In this document: positions 34,250 to 49,200 of the stretch, in pieces
Numbering within the stretch: position 1 is the first letter of the stretch
Layout of the letters: every line of letters begins with the position of its first letter
Assembly (NCBI GenBank): GCA_963971285.1
Contig: OZ020257.1
Location: 15,576,602-15,640,601, forward strand
Direction of reading: 5' to 3'
Source: Astropecten irregularis
Taxonomy: Eukaryota; Echinodermata; Asteroidea; Paxillosida; Astropectinidae
DNA length: 64,000 nucleotides
Position numbers and translations under genes: made by a program
Notes under the pieces: model-generated
The model's input: the letters and a program-made list of their open reading frames with translations, nothing else
Database searches by the model: none
Told to the model about the DNA's origin: nothing

Positions 34250-37200
34250 GTAAGTACATTTTCAATTAATATGAAATATGTCACGGTTGAGGAGGATATG
34301 TGGGTCTAATTTTGTGGCCTTTTTTCGTTTCAGATCAAAATACGAAGAGAGAAAGCGGTCGGAAAGTGCAGCTTGGCAACGTAAGGGCAGCAAAGGTAAG
34401 CACGCATGGCAGACGCCATGTTGAAAAATGCACATGGCACACCTCGTAAAACGGAACATAAGAAATTACCCATTTTGTCGTTTTCGAACAAAAGGCGATC
34501 GTTAAAACTGCTGAGTAGTTGTCTTAGAGAAGTGGCGGGATAAATTTTGATTAACTGTTGGGTTACTTCAACCTGAGCTTGGCATTTTTCCTCATTTTCT
34601 GACAGTATTAAATGAGAGATGTTGAAAGAACATTCTGGAAGGTTGCATCGTTTTGTACACAGCTTATGAATGCATTGAAGTGCATGCACTGTATGCATGC
34701 CATACAAACGTGCACAAAATTGTGCTGCACAAACTTAACACTGTTCAATGGCAGTTGGAAAGATGGTGATTCAAAGGGGCCAACTTCTTGTACTTTGTAT
34801 GATTATGATCCAACAAATTATTTGCCACATTTTTTTCTGATTCATGAATGAGTCTAAACATTAAAGAAAAGGGGGGATTGTGATAAGAAGGGATCCCCAA
34901 AACACATTGATTATTTTAGCTCTTAAACTTAAAGTAGCTTCTACCCCTCAAAAATGGCACTTTTGACTTTCAGCAATTTATGTTCCTAGGTCCTTGAAAG
35001 CCTAGATTGAAAAAATTTGTGCAACATTTCAGTGAAAAATGCAATTTCCTTATGCGCTTCTTGTCAACTTGAAAACAACCCGTCTGATTGCGCTAGGCCA
35101 TTTTGTCTGGTTTGGTTAGTCTAGTGCCCAGACCCAACAGATGAAGAGTTTTCAAAATGTCAGAGTGGAAACCAGACTATTCTCGTCTGCGGCTGTTCGT
35201 GCGGCCGTGAAATTTGAGATCTTCGTTATTGTTTTTACCCCACTGTGATTTTCTGTACTTTCCCAAAGAAATTCAATGAATTGATGCAGTTATTCATCGA
35301 TTGGTTTCTAATGTTTGAAAAATATGAATTTTGGGGCTTAGAAACATTTTCATTTTTGTTTGAAAACCTTGAAAATGTGACTGACTCTAGTAATTTGTTT
35401 GTCATTTTGGGAACTTTTCTTTATTAATAAATATTGGTATTGTGTATTTTTTGTATTATATTAAATGATACAAATGGAGACCTACATTTAATTACTCCTC
35501 ATTAAAAATATTTGCCATTTGATGCGACTTGAAATACAAGGTAAAATAGTGATTGTTCTTTCATTAGGAGTAATTAGGGCACTAATTTGAGCAATTATTT
35601 AAACCTTTAAAAAACTGAAGTATTGGGTCATGTCATATGACAAATTTGAGATGTAATTGCCAATTGGGGCTCTGTTTGCTTAATATAGAGGTTATTCACT
35701 TGACGTCATTGGCCGTCAAGCACAATGATTGCACACGCGAAACAATACGCTTCAGTGCACACGCAACATACAGTGTCCTACGGGTAACCATGGACAACAT
35801 AGAAAAGCTTGACGGCCAATCACGTGATTTTATGACGTCGGTGAATAACCTCTATAGGATTGGGGAATACAAATTATGCAAATTATGCAAATTAACTGTA
35901 ACCAACTTTAGGGAACATGCATAAAAGGTGTTGAACTTTGACAGATTGACTTCGCTATCAATAAAATGCTTTTAAAGGGATTTTACACACAGGGTTTGAA
36001 ATGAAAAGCAGAAACTCATGGTTTGCAGGTACATGTACAGCTCTCTAAGTGGAAAAAAAATATGATTTATACTAATTTGGTTATTTTTGTGTTTTCCTTT
36101 GCAGACGATTGCTGATGTCATTCGAACATGTCTCGGCCCAAGAGCTATGTTGAAGGTAATTTAATTTGTATCTGTTTTTATGACGGCATTTTTAAATTTC
36201 CGGAGTCTTGATTTAAAGTTACTATCATACTTTGGTAGCATACTGAAACAGAAATCTTCCCTGGTTTACCTACACTGTATAACATACAGGGTAAAACGAT
36301 GGCAATTGTATAAACATAGGCCTACCGTTAAAATACTTCTTCCTGAAATGCTGTATTTATCCAGAAAATAGCATGACCCAAAACAGTTTTAATCCTTTAA
36401 TTTAATTAAATTCAAAATTCAAAATAATGGTGAAATGATTTTTAAAATACTGTGGGTGTTTTTCATTGTTTTCTCAAAAAGTTGGCACTGTATGGGACTG
36501 GGAATTTCTCAGATGACTGTTACTCTATCTGGCTTGATATTTTTGCCCACGAATCTGCATTTTCTTGGACAAAAACCAAAGTATGATAATACCTTTAATT
36601 TATTTAAGTCATGGAGTTTTTCATCAGCTCAACCTTTTTCATAACCTGATAGTCTGCATGCTCTGTGGGCACCCTTCTGCTGTTCACATATGTAATGATA
36701 AACATATTGCAAATTATTTTCAAATGTTTGGTTGTTTTTTGTGTGCGCTTGATTTGAATAAGCTTTTCCACATGCATTATGAGCTAGTGATGCATAGGGC
36801 CTACATGTGCATTATAATGCGCACATAATCCGCTGCTAGACATTTCACTGAATTCACGAGTGACTTTATAATCGAATTATCATCTGTTAATAGGACATAG
36901 AGTACCTACAGTGTGGAAACAGTTGCTTAACTTTTTCCTCACCCAGAAAAGAGGAGGGGGGTTTATAATTGTGTCGAGCCTCTGTCATTCAAGCCACTAG
37001 CAAGTTGAACAATAGTCGTCCCAGACACATGATATCAAAGCCTATTGTGGTAAATAAGCCAAAGAAAGTTGGCTCACTCTGTTTATAAATAGATCAACAG
37101 CCAACAGGCAAGTATATGACAGGCTGAAGACACCTATACCCCTTCCCCTCTCCCTTCCCTCCCTCTCCTCCGCCAAACTCCCTTAGAATAATACCTCCCA

Positions 37201-40200
37201 TGTAAAGGTTTCTCTGATTAGGTTACACATACGGGAAGCATTCTCTCTCTTCCCTGATCTCCTCCCCCACACTTTTAATTTTTTTTTTGCCTTAACGGTA
37301 CATGAGGTCTCAGCTCACCCAGAAAGAAATTGAATTACATTCCGTGGATTTTTTCTTTTCTTCCCTACTGCCGGCGTTCAGAAGCTAGTTCCAAATCTAG
37401 AAACAATTCAATAAATGGCAAGCACCATTGGTTGTTTTTTTTTTCAATTTTTACTCTCGAAGACGGAAGGATGCCACCAATGCTTGCTTCAAGAGTTTGT
37501 TTTTTATTAAAATTAAATTATAAATTAAATTTTTAAATTTTTAAATTTTAAATTTTTAAATTTTTTAATTAATTATTAAAAACTTTTTCTTAAAATCCAG
37601 CCACTGAAAATCACTTGCTTGCACAATTTATTGCAATGAGGCCCCTGATTTAAATATTAATATTTTGTTTTTGTTGATGGGCCATTCTGTAGGTTTGGTG
37701 AAAATTTGTAATTATGTACATTTTTTACTTGTCTGATTCTCTTTCATTGTGACAAGTTTCTAAGAAATGCGTTGTGATATTCAGGGTTCTCCCCAGGATT
37801 TTTCAAAAGTGTGGGGGATTTTTTAATATGCGAAGCCATGGCGTGGGGTCGGGGGCCCGCTTAAGGGCCCCGAAAAATTTTGAGCTTTAGATGCTCTCTG
37901 GTGCATTCTAGAGCATTTCAGGAGCTTTCTTGATAGCTTTTTGTCATGGAAAATAAAATGGGATTTCACTTTTTTTCCTTTTTTTTCTTCATTTATTTCA
38001 TAATTTTTTTCCCCATCTTGTTTTTTTTTATAGATTTTTGGGATTTTACCAACATTTAACATGTTTGACCAAGCACCGGTAATTTTTACAATCATTAGGT
38101 GGCAAGTTTGTTTTCAAATAGTTTTCATTTTATAGATGCAGTATGAAAAGAAATAATAATTTTGTCTTTTTAAATAAATTTTAAATTAATTACAACAAAA
38201 TTCAAATTCAAAAATATAAAAAAGGATTCACTGACAGATTTATAATTGAAACTACATACTGTACCAACAAGAACATTAATATTGACCAATGCCAATTACA
38301 AGAAACACTATTTAAAACGAAAAATATGAATTTATTTAGCATAGCCCAAGGAGGTTGCACTAAATTTGCTTCTTGTCGAGGCAAGTTCTTTTTAGACAGT
38401 TGGGTCTATAGCTTTATAACATCTACTATAAAATTTCACAGAAAAATCAAAAGAGAAATTCACATTCATTACAAAAGTAATGACTTGTGACAAATAATAA
38501 AAGTAATTCTAAGTTTAAGAGTGAAAAACAATCCATTAACAGATTAACACGAAATATTCTTGCATGGAGATAAAAACCACAAATGTTTACGTGCAACGCG
38601 GCATACAACGTAGGTAGCGTACCCGTGCGGAATGTTGACCGGCCACACGAAGCATTAGCCCCACGGCCGTCACACGGTACGTCGCGGTACGGTAAACTCC
38701 CGTTGTGGCAAGAATTGTCAATAATTGAAGTCTCAAACTCATCTTTACGTAAGCATAATGTAGCTAAAAATTTCCAAAAAAGGCATCCTATGGTTTCGTG
38801 AATGTACGAACAATACTCCGATTTTCAGAAAATCGAAATAAAATCCAGAAAGAATGAACAGAAATAGGCCTAGGCCTATGTTCCTTTTCGTGCCTAAACA
38901 CGGAAGATCGTTCACACACGCTTTGACGATGTGCAAATTACTCCGTTCGCGAATCGGTATGCCACGAGGCACGCGGTGTCTGATAGTAGTCTGGCACCGT
39001 GTTTTGAATAGAGTAAGCATTAGTTATAACACGCAGGGTACCAGTCTGCAAAAACCATAGAGTAGCCCAAGTCCTTTCACTTGTTAACAAATTTTGATAC
39101 AAAACGCACTGCCATTGAGAACGCAAAATCCAGGACTTCTTTTCAAATAAAATCTTGGAAAAAGTAGGCCATGATGTTTTTACGACTATAGGACATCAAA
39201 TTACCAGCAGCCTTGTGCATAGCGAGCACAAGGGCCAATACCGTTCGCACATAGAGTCGATCGTGTTTGCTGCGAAGCGGTGGTAGCTTTGTAACAAGTT
39301 TACTCCTGCCGAATTGCGAACTGGCCTACGCGCTAGAATGCAATCACGCACCGTGCTACACACACCGTACCGATCTTGCCACCGATCACACGGTGCACGA
39401 GGAATGAACGTATGTGTGCCAATGGTTGTCGGCCGAAGTTTCCATCGATCTTTCGGGCTTCAAACACCCGAAATAATAAGCTGTTGTTCAGATACCAGCG
39501 CATTGCAAGTGGAAAATACACATCATTCAAGATCGTTGAATAAATACAGGTCCTTGTTAAAAACATATTGTGCATATCGGGGTTGAAAAAGTGAGTATCG
39601 GCAGATATTTTTGAGTATCGGCAATTATTTTCGCGTATCGGCCCCGATACACAAGTTTGTACGTGGGGAGAACCCTGATATTGATTCATTTAATTGATAT
39701 TTTGATAATTAATTGATTGACAATTAATTGATATATTGATAATTAGTTATTATGAAGGATAATGTACAGTATGTAAATAACAAAAATATTGATAAATATA
39801 AATATGTAGGTTTGCCCTTACCTTGTGGAATAGGCCTATAAGCTGAAAAAATAATGCACTATGTTATTATAAGACACAGTGTAATCTATGGAAATGTCAA
39901 ACGGAGACATTTGATAGTGTTTTCTCATATATATATTTAGAATGGCAACGAAGCCTATTGTACGCTGCTCATAGAGTGAACTGGGCTATTGAGAAGCTCC
40001 TGAAAGGCTAGTTACCATGGTAATGCCTAGTTGCAATTGCAAAGAAATCCTTTTATTTTATTAATTTTTTCTGCAGTTAGGCAAACAGGGATGCAATACT
40101 TAGCAGTAATGATATTGGCCTTGTGTCTTCTTATGTTAGCACACTGAAATCATGTGCATCATTTTCCTCTTTGTGCCGTTTGTGCCCCCGCCCACTATCA

Positions 40201-43200
40201 AATTATGAATCTTTCAAATTTGTGTGCAGACTTTGGAATAATTGCCGCTTTGGCATTTGTAGCGTAAAAGTAGCCTTAGAAATGTCATTTAGCCAGCTCA
40301 GAATGCAAATGTGTGGTAATAAGCTCTGACGGTTACATTCACATCATTTAATAGAGTTAAACAGAATTTGCTCCCTTCGATGAAGATTCTGCTAGGATTG
40401 AAACGCGTCAGGCCCTCCTAGTAACTCCAAGAATTAGCTGATTTAGCTCCCTGTTTGATTCTGATTGATGTTTGTTCCTTTACCAGGATTTGTTTTTTCT
40501 AAATCTCCTTCCATATTAATTATACATTACATGAATGAGTTACTCCACCGGCACCGAGCCTCTCAAGTGCCCTAATGTACATGTAGCTGCCTAGCTCACT
40601 TGGCATAATGTTAAGATGCACTCGTAACAGATTTCATCCGGACACTACATGTAAAGTAAGAAGATGGGAGACAATTCAAATACATGTAAGTCGGACGTTG
40701 CATAGGATGGCAAGATGTTGAGACCAAACAAAAAAAACCACAAGAAGAATGTTGAGTAAACTAAAGGATAGAAAATCCCAAAAGTATGTCCGGCAAGTGT
40801 GATTTGAATCTCGTGGCTGCAGCACACGCTCATGCTTGTGACAAACTCGGTTCACATCTATCCGTGGAGGCAAAGTGGGAACCAGCAACTAGGCCGGGGG
40901 AAAACATTGATAAAAATAAGCGTCAGTCTGTGACGGCCCTCTAGATATGAACCATACTGAGCTCTATTATTAGAACTCAGACCTTTAATTAGCGCCCCCT
41001 GCAATGACCCAAATTGTGTTTCGCCGTATTGATTCATTTTTACATGATCACACATGACCGCACATGAACTACATTGAATATTAGAGTAATGTGTAACCTG
41101 AATTTAGCATTTATTTGGGTCATTTGATGTTGGTAATTGTCATTTAGAGGAAAATTGTTAAGAAAATGTAAATTATAGATGTTGACAGTTTAATGAGTTT
41201 TTATTTTGGTGCAGTAAGTCTTTGTCTCATCACAAATGCTTACAATGAAATGGCATAAAAGAAGGTTAAGGTTGACAGCCTTATCCAACTGAAAACCACC
41301 ATTCCAAAATTCAAGGAGTCCTTTAATTTAAAATCTACCAATTGGTAGATTTTGGTAGATTCTGAAGATTTCAGTAGAGCACAGTAGTACTATGATATAA
41401 CTTTTTTAGAGAGCTTCATGACCCAACTTGCTGAAATAAGGTGCCATACAGTATATGGATACTGCACAGTGTTCATGGTGTTAGATTTCTTGAAAAAATT
41501 CATTCTGGGTCAGAATGGCAGTTCACATGAGCTGTGTGGATGTGAATCGAGGAAGGTTGATTAATGATTGAAGAAACTAAAAATGTGTTGTTTCGTATCT
41601 TTAGCATAAAAATCCTACTTGGATCTACATACGTATACTATATACGTCACACATGTTCATTTTTACTTGCTTGACGTACATTGTACTTGTATTTTGTGAT
41701 GCGAGTCCATTGAAGCTCACCCCTATCGCCACGACGTCAAATCACATTAAAACTGAACCGATCTCAGCATGACGTAGTGGAGATAGGGCCTCGTTAATAA
41801 GAGGCGAAAGACGAATAAGAAATTGAACAGATTGTGCGCGGTTTGTAGATTGCTGATCAGTATCTCAGCTACAGCGTCCATATTAACATCCCAGAGTGCA
41901 CTGAAATTTACATATGTCTGCATTTTAAAGGTTCTTTTTTAGACACCAGGTTTGTTTTCCTTTACAGTACAGGATTGGTAACATACATGTACCTATGTAC
42001 ATGTAAACAGAAGTGTTCAAAATACGTATAACTGTCAGGATATGAAAATGGTGCTGGTAGAAATATACCGTCAAAATATTTCCAGCTGAAATGCTACAGT
42101 ATATTTATCCAGAAATTAGTCAAACAAAGACCAACAACAGTTTTGATCTTGGGGTATAAAGATCAAAACCATTCTTTGTTTTATACATGTAAGAAAAATT
42201 GAATCACTTTTCGCTATTTTCTCGTGACTCAGATCATCAGATGTCAGATTGAGCTCAAATTTGTTTTCACAGGTTTCTCATTTCATGTACATGTACATGT
42301 TAGATTAGACAAAGTGTGAGTTCTGTTCTGTGACCTTTACCAATCATGTATTATGCCTTTAATTAATACAGTCGCTGTAAAATCCTTAATGTTAAACGCA
42401 TACTGTTTGTGTAAATGCCTTTATTGTGTGGGTTTTGTTTGGGGGATCATACTGTTTCTAATTAGTGACTTTGGAAGGCTGCGTACATGTACATGTAGCT
42501 CTGTGTGGGACGTTGGACATGCACCCGTCTCGGATTACTCATCGTTCAAATTGAATCTCATACCAATCTCACTGAATCTCTATCAAATTAAACCCTTTAT
42601 TATCCTCAAGACATGTTCCCCAGTGTACAGCTTTATTTTTCTTCCGATCTTTAAAACATGAGTAATTTACAGTATGTAGGATAGTGATGTGTGTGTACAG
42701 TGTATGTGCGCTCAAAGTACACATTATTTAAATCATGTTTTCCAGTCCAACTGACATGCGCTTGTCCTGCATAGTGAACGCGTTTTAATGAGTTGTAAAT
42801 CCGACAAATGCAGCAAACAGTGCATGTTTGCATACTGTATGAAAATTATCCTTGGTTTTTTAATATGGTACATGCTGAAGATGGCCAGAGTATACTGGCG
42901 GAATGTTAAGTTATCTGGCTCCTTTTAGAGCCACACAACTCAAAAGCGTATGATTTACATCAATTACATATGTACAGTATGTCTCATGTTGTTACTGCAA
43001 ATCAAATTATCTTACTTACATGTACTGTGTATGTAAATGTACTTCCGCCATGCATAGCCTTATGTTGTAAATTAAATTTAAGTATCCATGATTGGTCAAA
43101 TTTCAAAATATTTGTAAGGGTGTCTGACTCTTCTGTTTCTAGTAATTATATTTGCAATACCTGAAGATGTTAACTGCAGGTGGAATTGGGTGTTCAGAAT

Positions 43201-46200
43201 AGCAAGCATTAACAGGGTGTTAAACAACAGATGCCCAAATGTAATAGACTTAAATCCCCATTCCTATCTCTACATTGATTTGAAATACTGGAGCTGTCAA
43301 ATCCAGGCAAAATATTGGCACACACACTGGTAAAAACAAAACCTTTGCTACATTAGAGCCTGGCTAGCCAGGGAAATTATAAATTTGTCAGCGTTTGTGT
43401 GCAAACGTGTACATTGTTTACAGATGAAACACCCCCTGTATGCCTGTTTGAATAACAAGGGATTGGATGTTGTTTATAAGCAAAACACATTACACTACCC
43501 GTCTCAATACGTTAAGCCTACCCTTCAAGTAAGAAGTGGACATGTTCGTGTAGCAAGACCAAACCTTTGATGTCGGTTGGACAGGTGTCACAATTGACGT
43601 TTGATTTATTACACACAGAATGGGAACTGATGTGAATGTTGGAGCATAGCTCACAAGCCTCACATCAATACCGTATGTTCAATTTGTGTAAAGGGTGTTT
43701 GTGATGGATAAGGGGACATGATTTCCATGCACTTTAGCAAACCACCCGAGGTTTTTTTGAATTGATCCACTCAAAATGGACGGTAATCCGGGCATCTTGG
43801 GTTTCAAGTCCTGATTTTAATCTGACCTTCTTTGCTTACCTTCGAATAAAGATATCTCCGTTAATGCAGAAACCTCCTGCTTCTCTTCAAAACTCTTCGG
43901 TACTAAACCAAAGTAGTATGTGTATGTTTACATAACAGTATTTGTTGTTGACTCGTATTTCAAGATGTCATTTCTTGAGCAATCACTAACCTGTTTGTAT
44001 CGCCTCTCAGTACCTGGGGCCAATTTCACAGCCCTGCTTAGCACACAAATTTGCTGACCATGACATTTCTGTCTTAATAAAAACAGGATTAACAACCAAA
44101 TTTCCATGTGTTGTGTATCACTTGTGATTGTTCTTTGGCTGTTGTTCGCTGACTATGATTATATCAAATGGAAATTTGGTTGTTAATCCTGTTTTTATTG
44201 AGACAGAAATGTCATGGTTAGCAAATTTTTGTGCTAAGCAGGGCTGTGACATTGGCCCCTGTACATTTCAACATTTAAACACACCATGTGTTCAGAGTGT
44301 GTAAGTGAACTTAAGATTGTCAGAGAGATACATGTACATGTAGTTTGATGCCTATCTTATAAAAATGTGCATAATGATTTGTTATGCGCATATTAAATTG
44401 GTTATTCTTTGCATCAGCCTCTCAATTTACAAGTAGCAGCGCTGAGCAACATTGAATCCGTGCAATGGTCACTTCCACAGGGCTGCCAAGCAACGGAAAT
44501 AAAACTGTCACCCAAAATCTTCGCTTTAAATTAATTTGATGATTTGCCCGTCGGAATTCCACATGCTGTTAATGTCGGTTGTGACCTAGTTTTTTTTTCT
44601 TCTAAAGCACAAAAATAGCACCATCATTTTTGGGGGGAATATTCTCATTTTTATTTAAGTTAAAAATTGTTGGTAATCAGTACAAGTTTACAGTCTGTTT
44701 ACAGACATTTACTGTCAACCGAAAAAATATGGAAACTTTATATAATGAACAAATTTAGTCAGTATCGCTTATTTGATGATTTTATAGAAAACTACATTGC
44801 TCAGAAAAATGATGGTCTGACGTTTCAATCCTAACTGGATCTTTCTCAAAACTAAATAGCAAAAGTACAGAAACATACACACGTGTATAAGCTTGTGCAT
44901 TTGAGTAATTAGGCGAGACTTAGCACAGTGAAATGATTAAACACAGCACCCGTTCTTTTTCCATTTAAGCAAATAAAATTACAGTTAATAAAAAAAAGAA
45001 GAGTTGTTTATTCAGTAATAAGCGTGAATTAATAAAAAGAAACAAACGTCTCATAGGGTTACATTTATAATTGATTCAGTGTGGAGCTGACTGGAGCATA
45101 CATGAACATTTACTGCTGGAGAAATTCAAGACAGAATCAATAAAGTATGAGCCCTAGAGTTTTTAATGTTCTACCCCGTAAAAAAAAATTCGGAACATTT
45201 CCAATACTTGAGAATCATTCCTGAATATTAGCTACAGGCTCTGAAGCCAAGGTGTGCACGGTGGGCGGACTGATATTAATAAAATTGTGTGGGTTTAAGT
45301 TTGTATAAAACCATGTGTTGTATTATGTTCGTCCTATGGGGATAAAGTATGAACTTTCATTTCCTGGTTGTGAAAGGAGCCAGTGCATATTGCCCATGGC
45401 AGTTGCCTCAGTGCACCTACTGTACTATGTACATAGAATTTCCCTCTGTGTCCCTAGTCAGAGACCCCTTATAGTTTATAAGGAAAGTATTACCATAGAG
45501 CTATGACCTATGGGATTTTGGTTTTTGTGCACAGTTCAAAATTTTTGTGCAAACTGTTCCTCGATGCATTTCTCAAACCTTCACTGCACATTTCCCGGCT
45601 GTCAGGGAAAGTGTCTACGTGTCCATTTCATTTATTTTTTATTTTTTTCTGGGTTCTTGTAATTTAGTACATAATTCCACTGTTGAAATTTTTTTTCATT
45701 TTCCGATACTGCGTCGGAATTTGTCATACACACTGCCAATGCATATAGTCCCAGAAGCCCTGTCAACAAATATTACCCCTAGTTGCTATGACGATTAATG
45801 ATCATTACAGTTAAAGTACAAGTGTACACAATGAATTCATACCGAATGTCTAGCATGTGCTGCCATAAAGAGATAATTGCACCATTGCCGTCAAACAGAG
45901 AAAATTGACATAAATAAATTGATATTGTCTGTCAATATGAATGAAATCATTACTTCTGTACTATTTACAATTGTACGTGTATAGATCTAGTACTGCACTT
46001 ACCACTGTTTCTGTAGCCGGGCGGATTGATGCAGCATATTTTTGCCGACAGGCTGAAAGCCATATCAATAAACGCACACTTTATACGTCTCCGATGCTGT
46101 TTCTGATATCTGTTAATGTTCTACCAGGAGTTGGCTGCTGGGTTGTTCCTCTCCCGTAGCAGCAGCGGCACGTGTCATCCAGTCGTCTTCTTTAGCCTCT

Positions 46201-49200
46201 GTTTAATGTCTGTGCTACATCAAATTTCCCTCAAAGCCAGTGATGTATTATAAGGCTTCTTCTGCATAGACACGGGGGCCGTATATCAGTTCAGCATATT
46301 ATCCACACTAGAGCCCATTGTGATGAAACAGTTCCCGTGCTCAACGGCACTTAACTACAACAGCGGGAATTCAAACACGCGGGCAAAACTGCGGAGGCTG
46401 GCAGCTAGCTTGTGATGAATGAATAAATAAATAGCCGGCTTGCAAGGTGGCTGGCATACCGCCGTACTCGTACAGGTCAAGGCGGCTCGGTTACACACGA
46501 TACGAGTGTCAAAGGTCAAAGGTCAGCACACACGTCAACCCTCTTGTTATTGTGAGAATACCTTGGTGACGGAATGCGATGCGATGCATTGCCTGTCAAT
46601 ACAATGTGCCAGTGGAGTGGGTTTGAGTGCATAATTTTAACCGATTTGTGTCGCGGTCGGCCGCCCAGGCATCACCCTAGCATTGATTATCCCTACTACA
46701 CTCGGCGCAGTCCAAACCCAGCACAAACAGTGTTAGCCTGAGGCACCCGATGGAAATTACGTTGGAATTATGCCAAGGGCACGGTGCACTTAGTAGCTCT
46801 CAGTCTCAGCTCTTGGGGAGTGAAAAAAAGGCCCCCACAGCTGGCCTGAGTGGACTTGGAACTACACCACTGGCCTCGGGAGATGAAAGGGAGTAAATAC
46901 CGAGCCATTTGTCAATAATTACCAAACAGTCAACGATTTCTTGAAGGAAATAACATGGATGTTTACTCGGTGCTATTTTCCCCCGGCCAATTTGGGCCAA
47001 TTATGATTATCGATCCCATTAAAAAACCTTGAAGGGACTGCTGGGATTACACAAAATGGAGGTAAATTTACATATTATGACAAGAGATGGTCAGTCCCAC
47101 ATGATTGCCAGTCTCTCATAAAAAACAATGAATAAATTGATAAACTGCATGTACATGTTTGTAGTACCCCTAGGGTTTTTTTTTCCCATTACAATAGGCC
47201 TACATTGGCTGCTTAGTAACTTCACACAAGCATTAGACAAAAAAGACAAACATTTAAAAAATACTGTAATAATGTGCAGCAATATCTTATTCCAAAATTT
47301 AAAAAAAAGAAGAAGAAAAGATTTTTGTTTACAAGTGTTTTTATTTTCATGCCTGACATAGTTAGTATTTTTGATTTTTTTTTTTTTTTAGAGTTTTGCT
47401 TGTGAGTTCCTATTTTATTAGGATTTCTGTTGAAAACCGTTTGATTGGGGCCTTACACCTTCTGAAAGAAACTAAAATGAAACATCCCACAAATATTTAC
47501 AAAAGTGTTTTTAAGAAAATGTAAAATGGAATAAGCCTGATATTCTGGAGATGTGCAATGTACATGTAGAGCCTTCAGTGTCCTCTTTAACCCAGTTGGT
47601 TACGCAGTGGTACCCATTTTACCCAAGGCTTTCTCCCCGCCCCCAAACCCAGTTGCCCTTTCTGTGGGCACCCACGGCTGACTGACAGTTGATATGTGAC
47701 AGCTGCTCTGCTCTGTTCCGCGCCTTTTGGCATGCCTCTGGGTCTTCATCCTCTCAGCTGCTGATAATTCCTTGGGCTTACGCCCCCATCCAGGCCGAGC
47801 AGATTCAGACAAGACTGTCACCTGCCGATCAGTTACAGTCGTGATCGAGAAATTAAGAAAGGTTTAGATCCAGTGTTCATATGAAATCATTAGGGAACAG
47901 AAATTTGCATACTGAAAACCAAAAATGGGCAAAGTGTGGAAAGTAATTCAGCTTTCTATTCAAGTCCTACAATTTGTTTTATTGAAGAGCTGCAAAATCG
48001 GTCAAAATTCTGTCACAAACAAAGATAATTGTAGGCCTATATGACTATTTGGGACACCACCAACGTAGGGCTTGACAGCTCAGTTGGTAGAGCCCCTGTA
48101 TGTTGTTCAGGAGGTCGCCGGTTCAAATCTTGCTCCAGTAAATTTTTCTTTGTTCACCTTTCAAAGCAATGAAGCAATGACTTACATGTGTATAATTAAG
48201 TAAGTTTCCCATGTGGTTATTTGATGAAAATTCTGTCAAAACAGAAAAAAACAAATGGCATGAAGAAATTTCCCTTTAATTTTAATTGAAACATTGACGG
48301 ACACTGTTGTGTTAATAATGATTTTCAGCTGCAGCATTGTAAGGTCCCCAGCCTAAGCATTTTAGACATTGGTTTGGTACATTTAGCTGCAGTGCATGAG
48401 TTAGGCCTTTACAAAAGAAATATTGAGCACCTTTTGTTTGTGCAATGACAAACATTTGTAAATATGCATGGACACGTTGTCTCGTACCGTCGTCCGCAAG
48501 GTAGAATTTTCAAGGCCTCGTCTCACGTATCTCTCAGCTTGGCCTCAGGCGATGATGATTGTAATGGAGCTGTTCAAATTCTACCTTAGTTGGGATGTCC
48601 CCGGAGATACTCATTTATACTTTGATATTATCTGTCCCTGTGGGTGATGGTAAACTACGTTGATTGAATAGTTGATTCGTTGCTTGGAAATAGATCACTC
48701 CATTAGGCATACAATTAATTAACAAAATGTACAGGCAATCTTTAAAATCATAGATTACCCACATAGACGTTAGAGCTAGGAAGAGAGACAGCTGTGAATG
48801 TGACATTTGGCCGTGTCTCAAATATCTGGCTGCGGCCGCAAATTACACATGCACCTATGGCAGCCACTAGCCACTGACTGCAGCCATTTCCATGAGACTT
48901 GCGTAATTTGCGGTCGCAGCCAGAAATTTAGAACACGGCCTAACTAAAGATGTTGCTGAACAGTACTAGTAGTGTAGTCGGCCATAGATTTTCAGCAGAT
49001 CCAGCTAAATATAGATAATATTGCAGTGGTAGGCCTATATTACACATAGGGCCTATAACATCATAACATTATGTGTACTCTGTATGCATCTTTTATGAAT
49101 TTTCCTTACTGGGACCTGAACTGGTCCATCGAGTCTGAAAACGTGAGAAGAGGCTTTGTCTCAGTGGTACTTGAACTAGATCAAGCCTTTTGGCTAGTGA

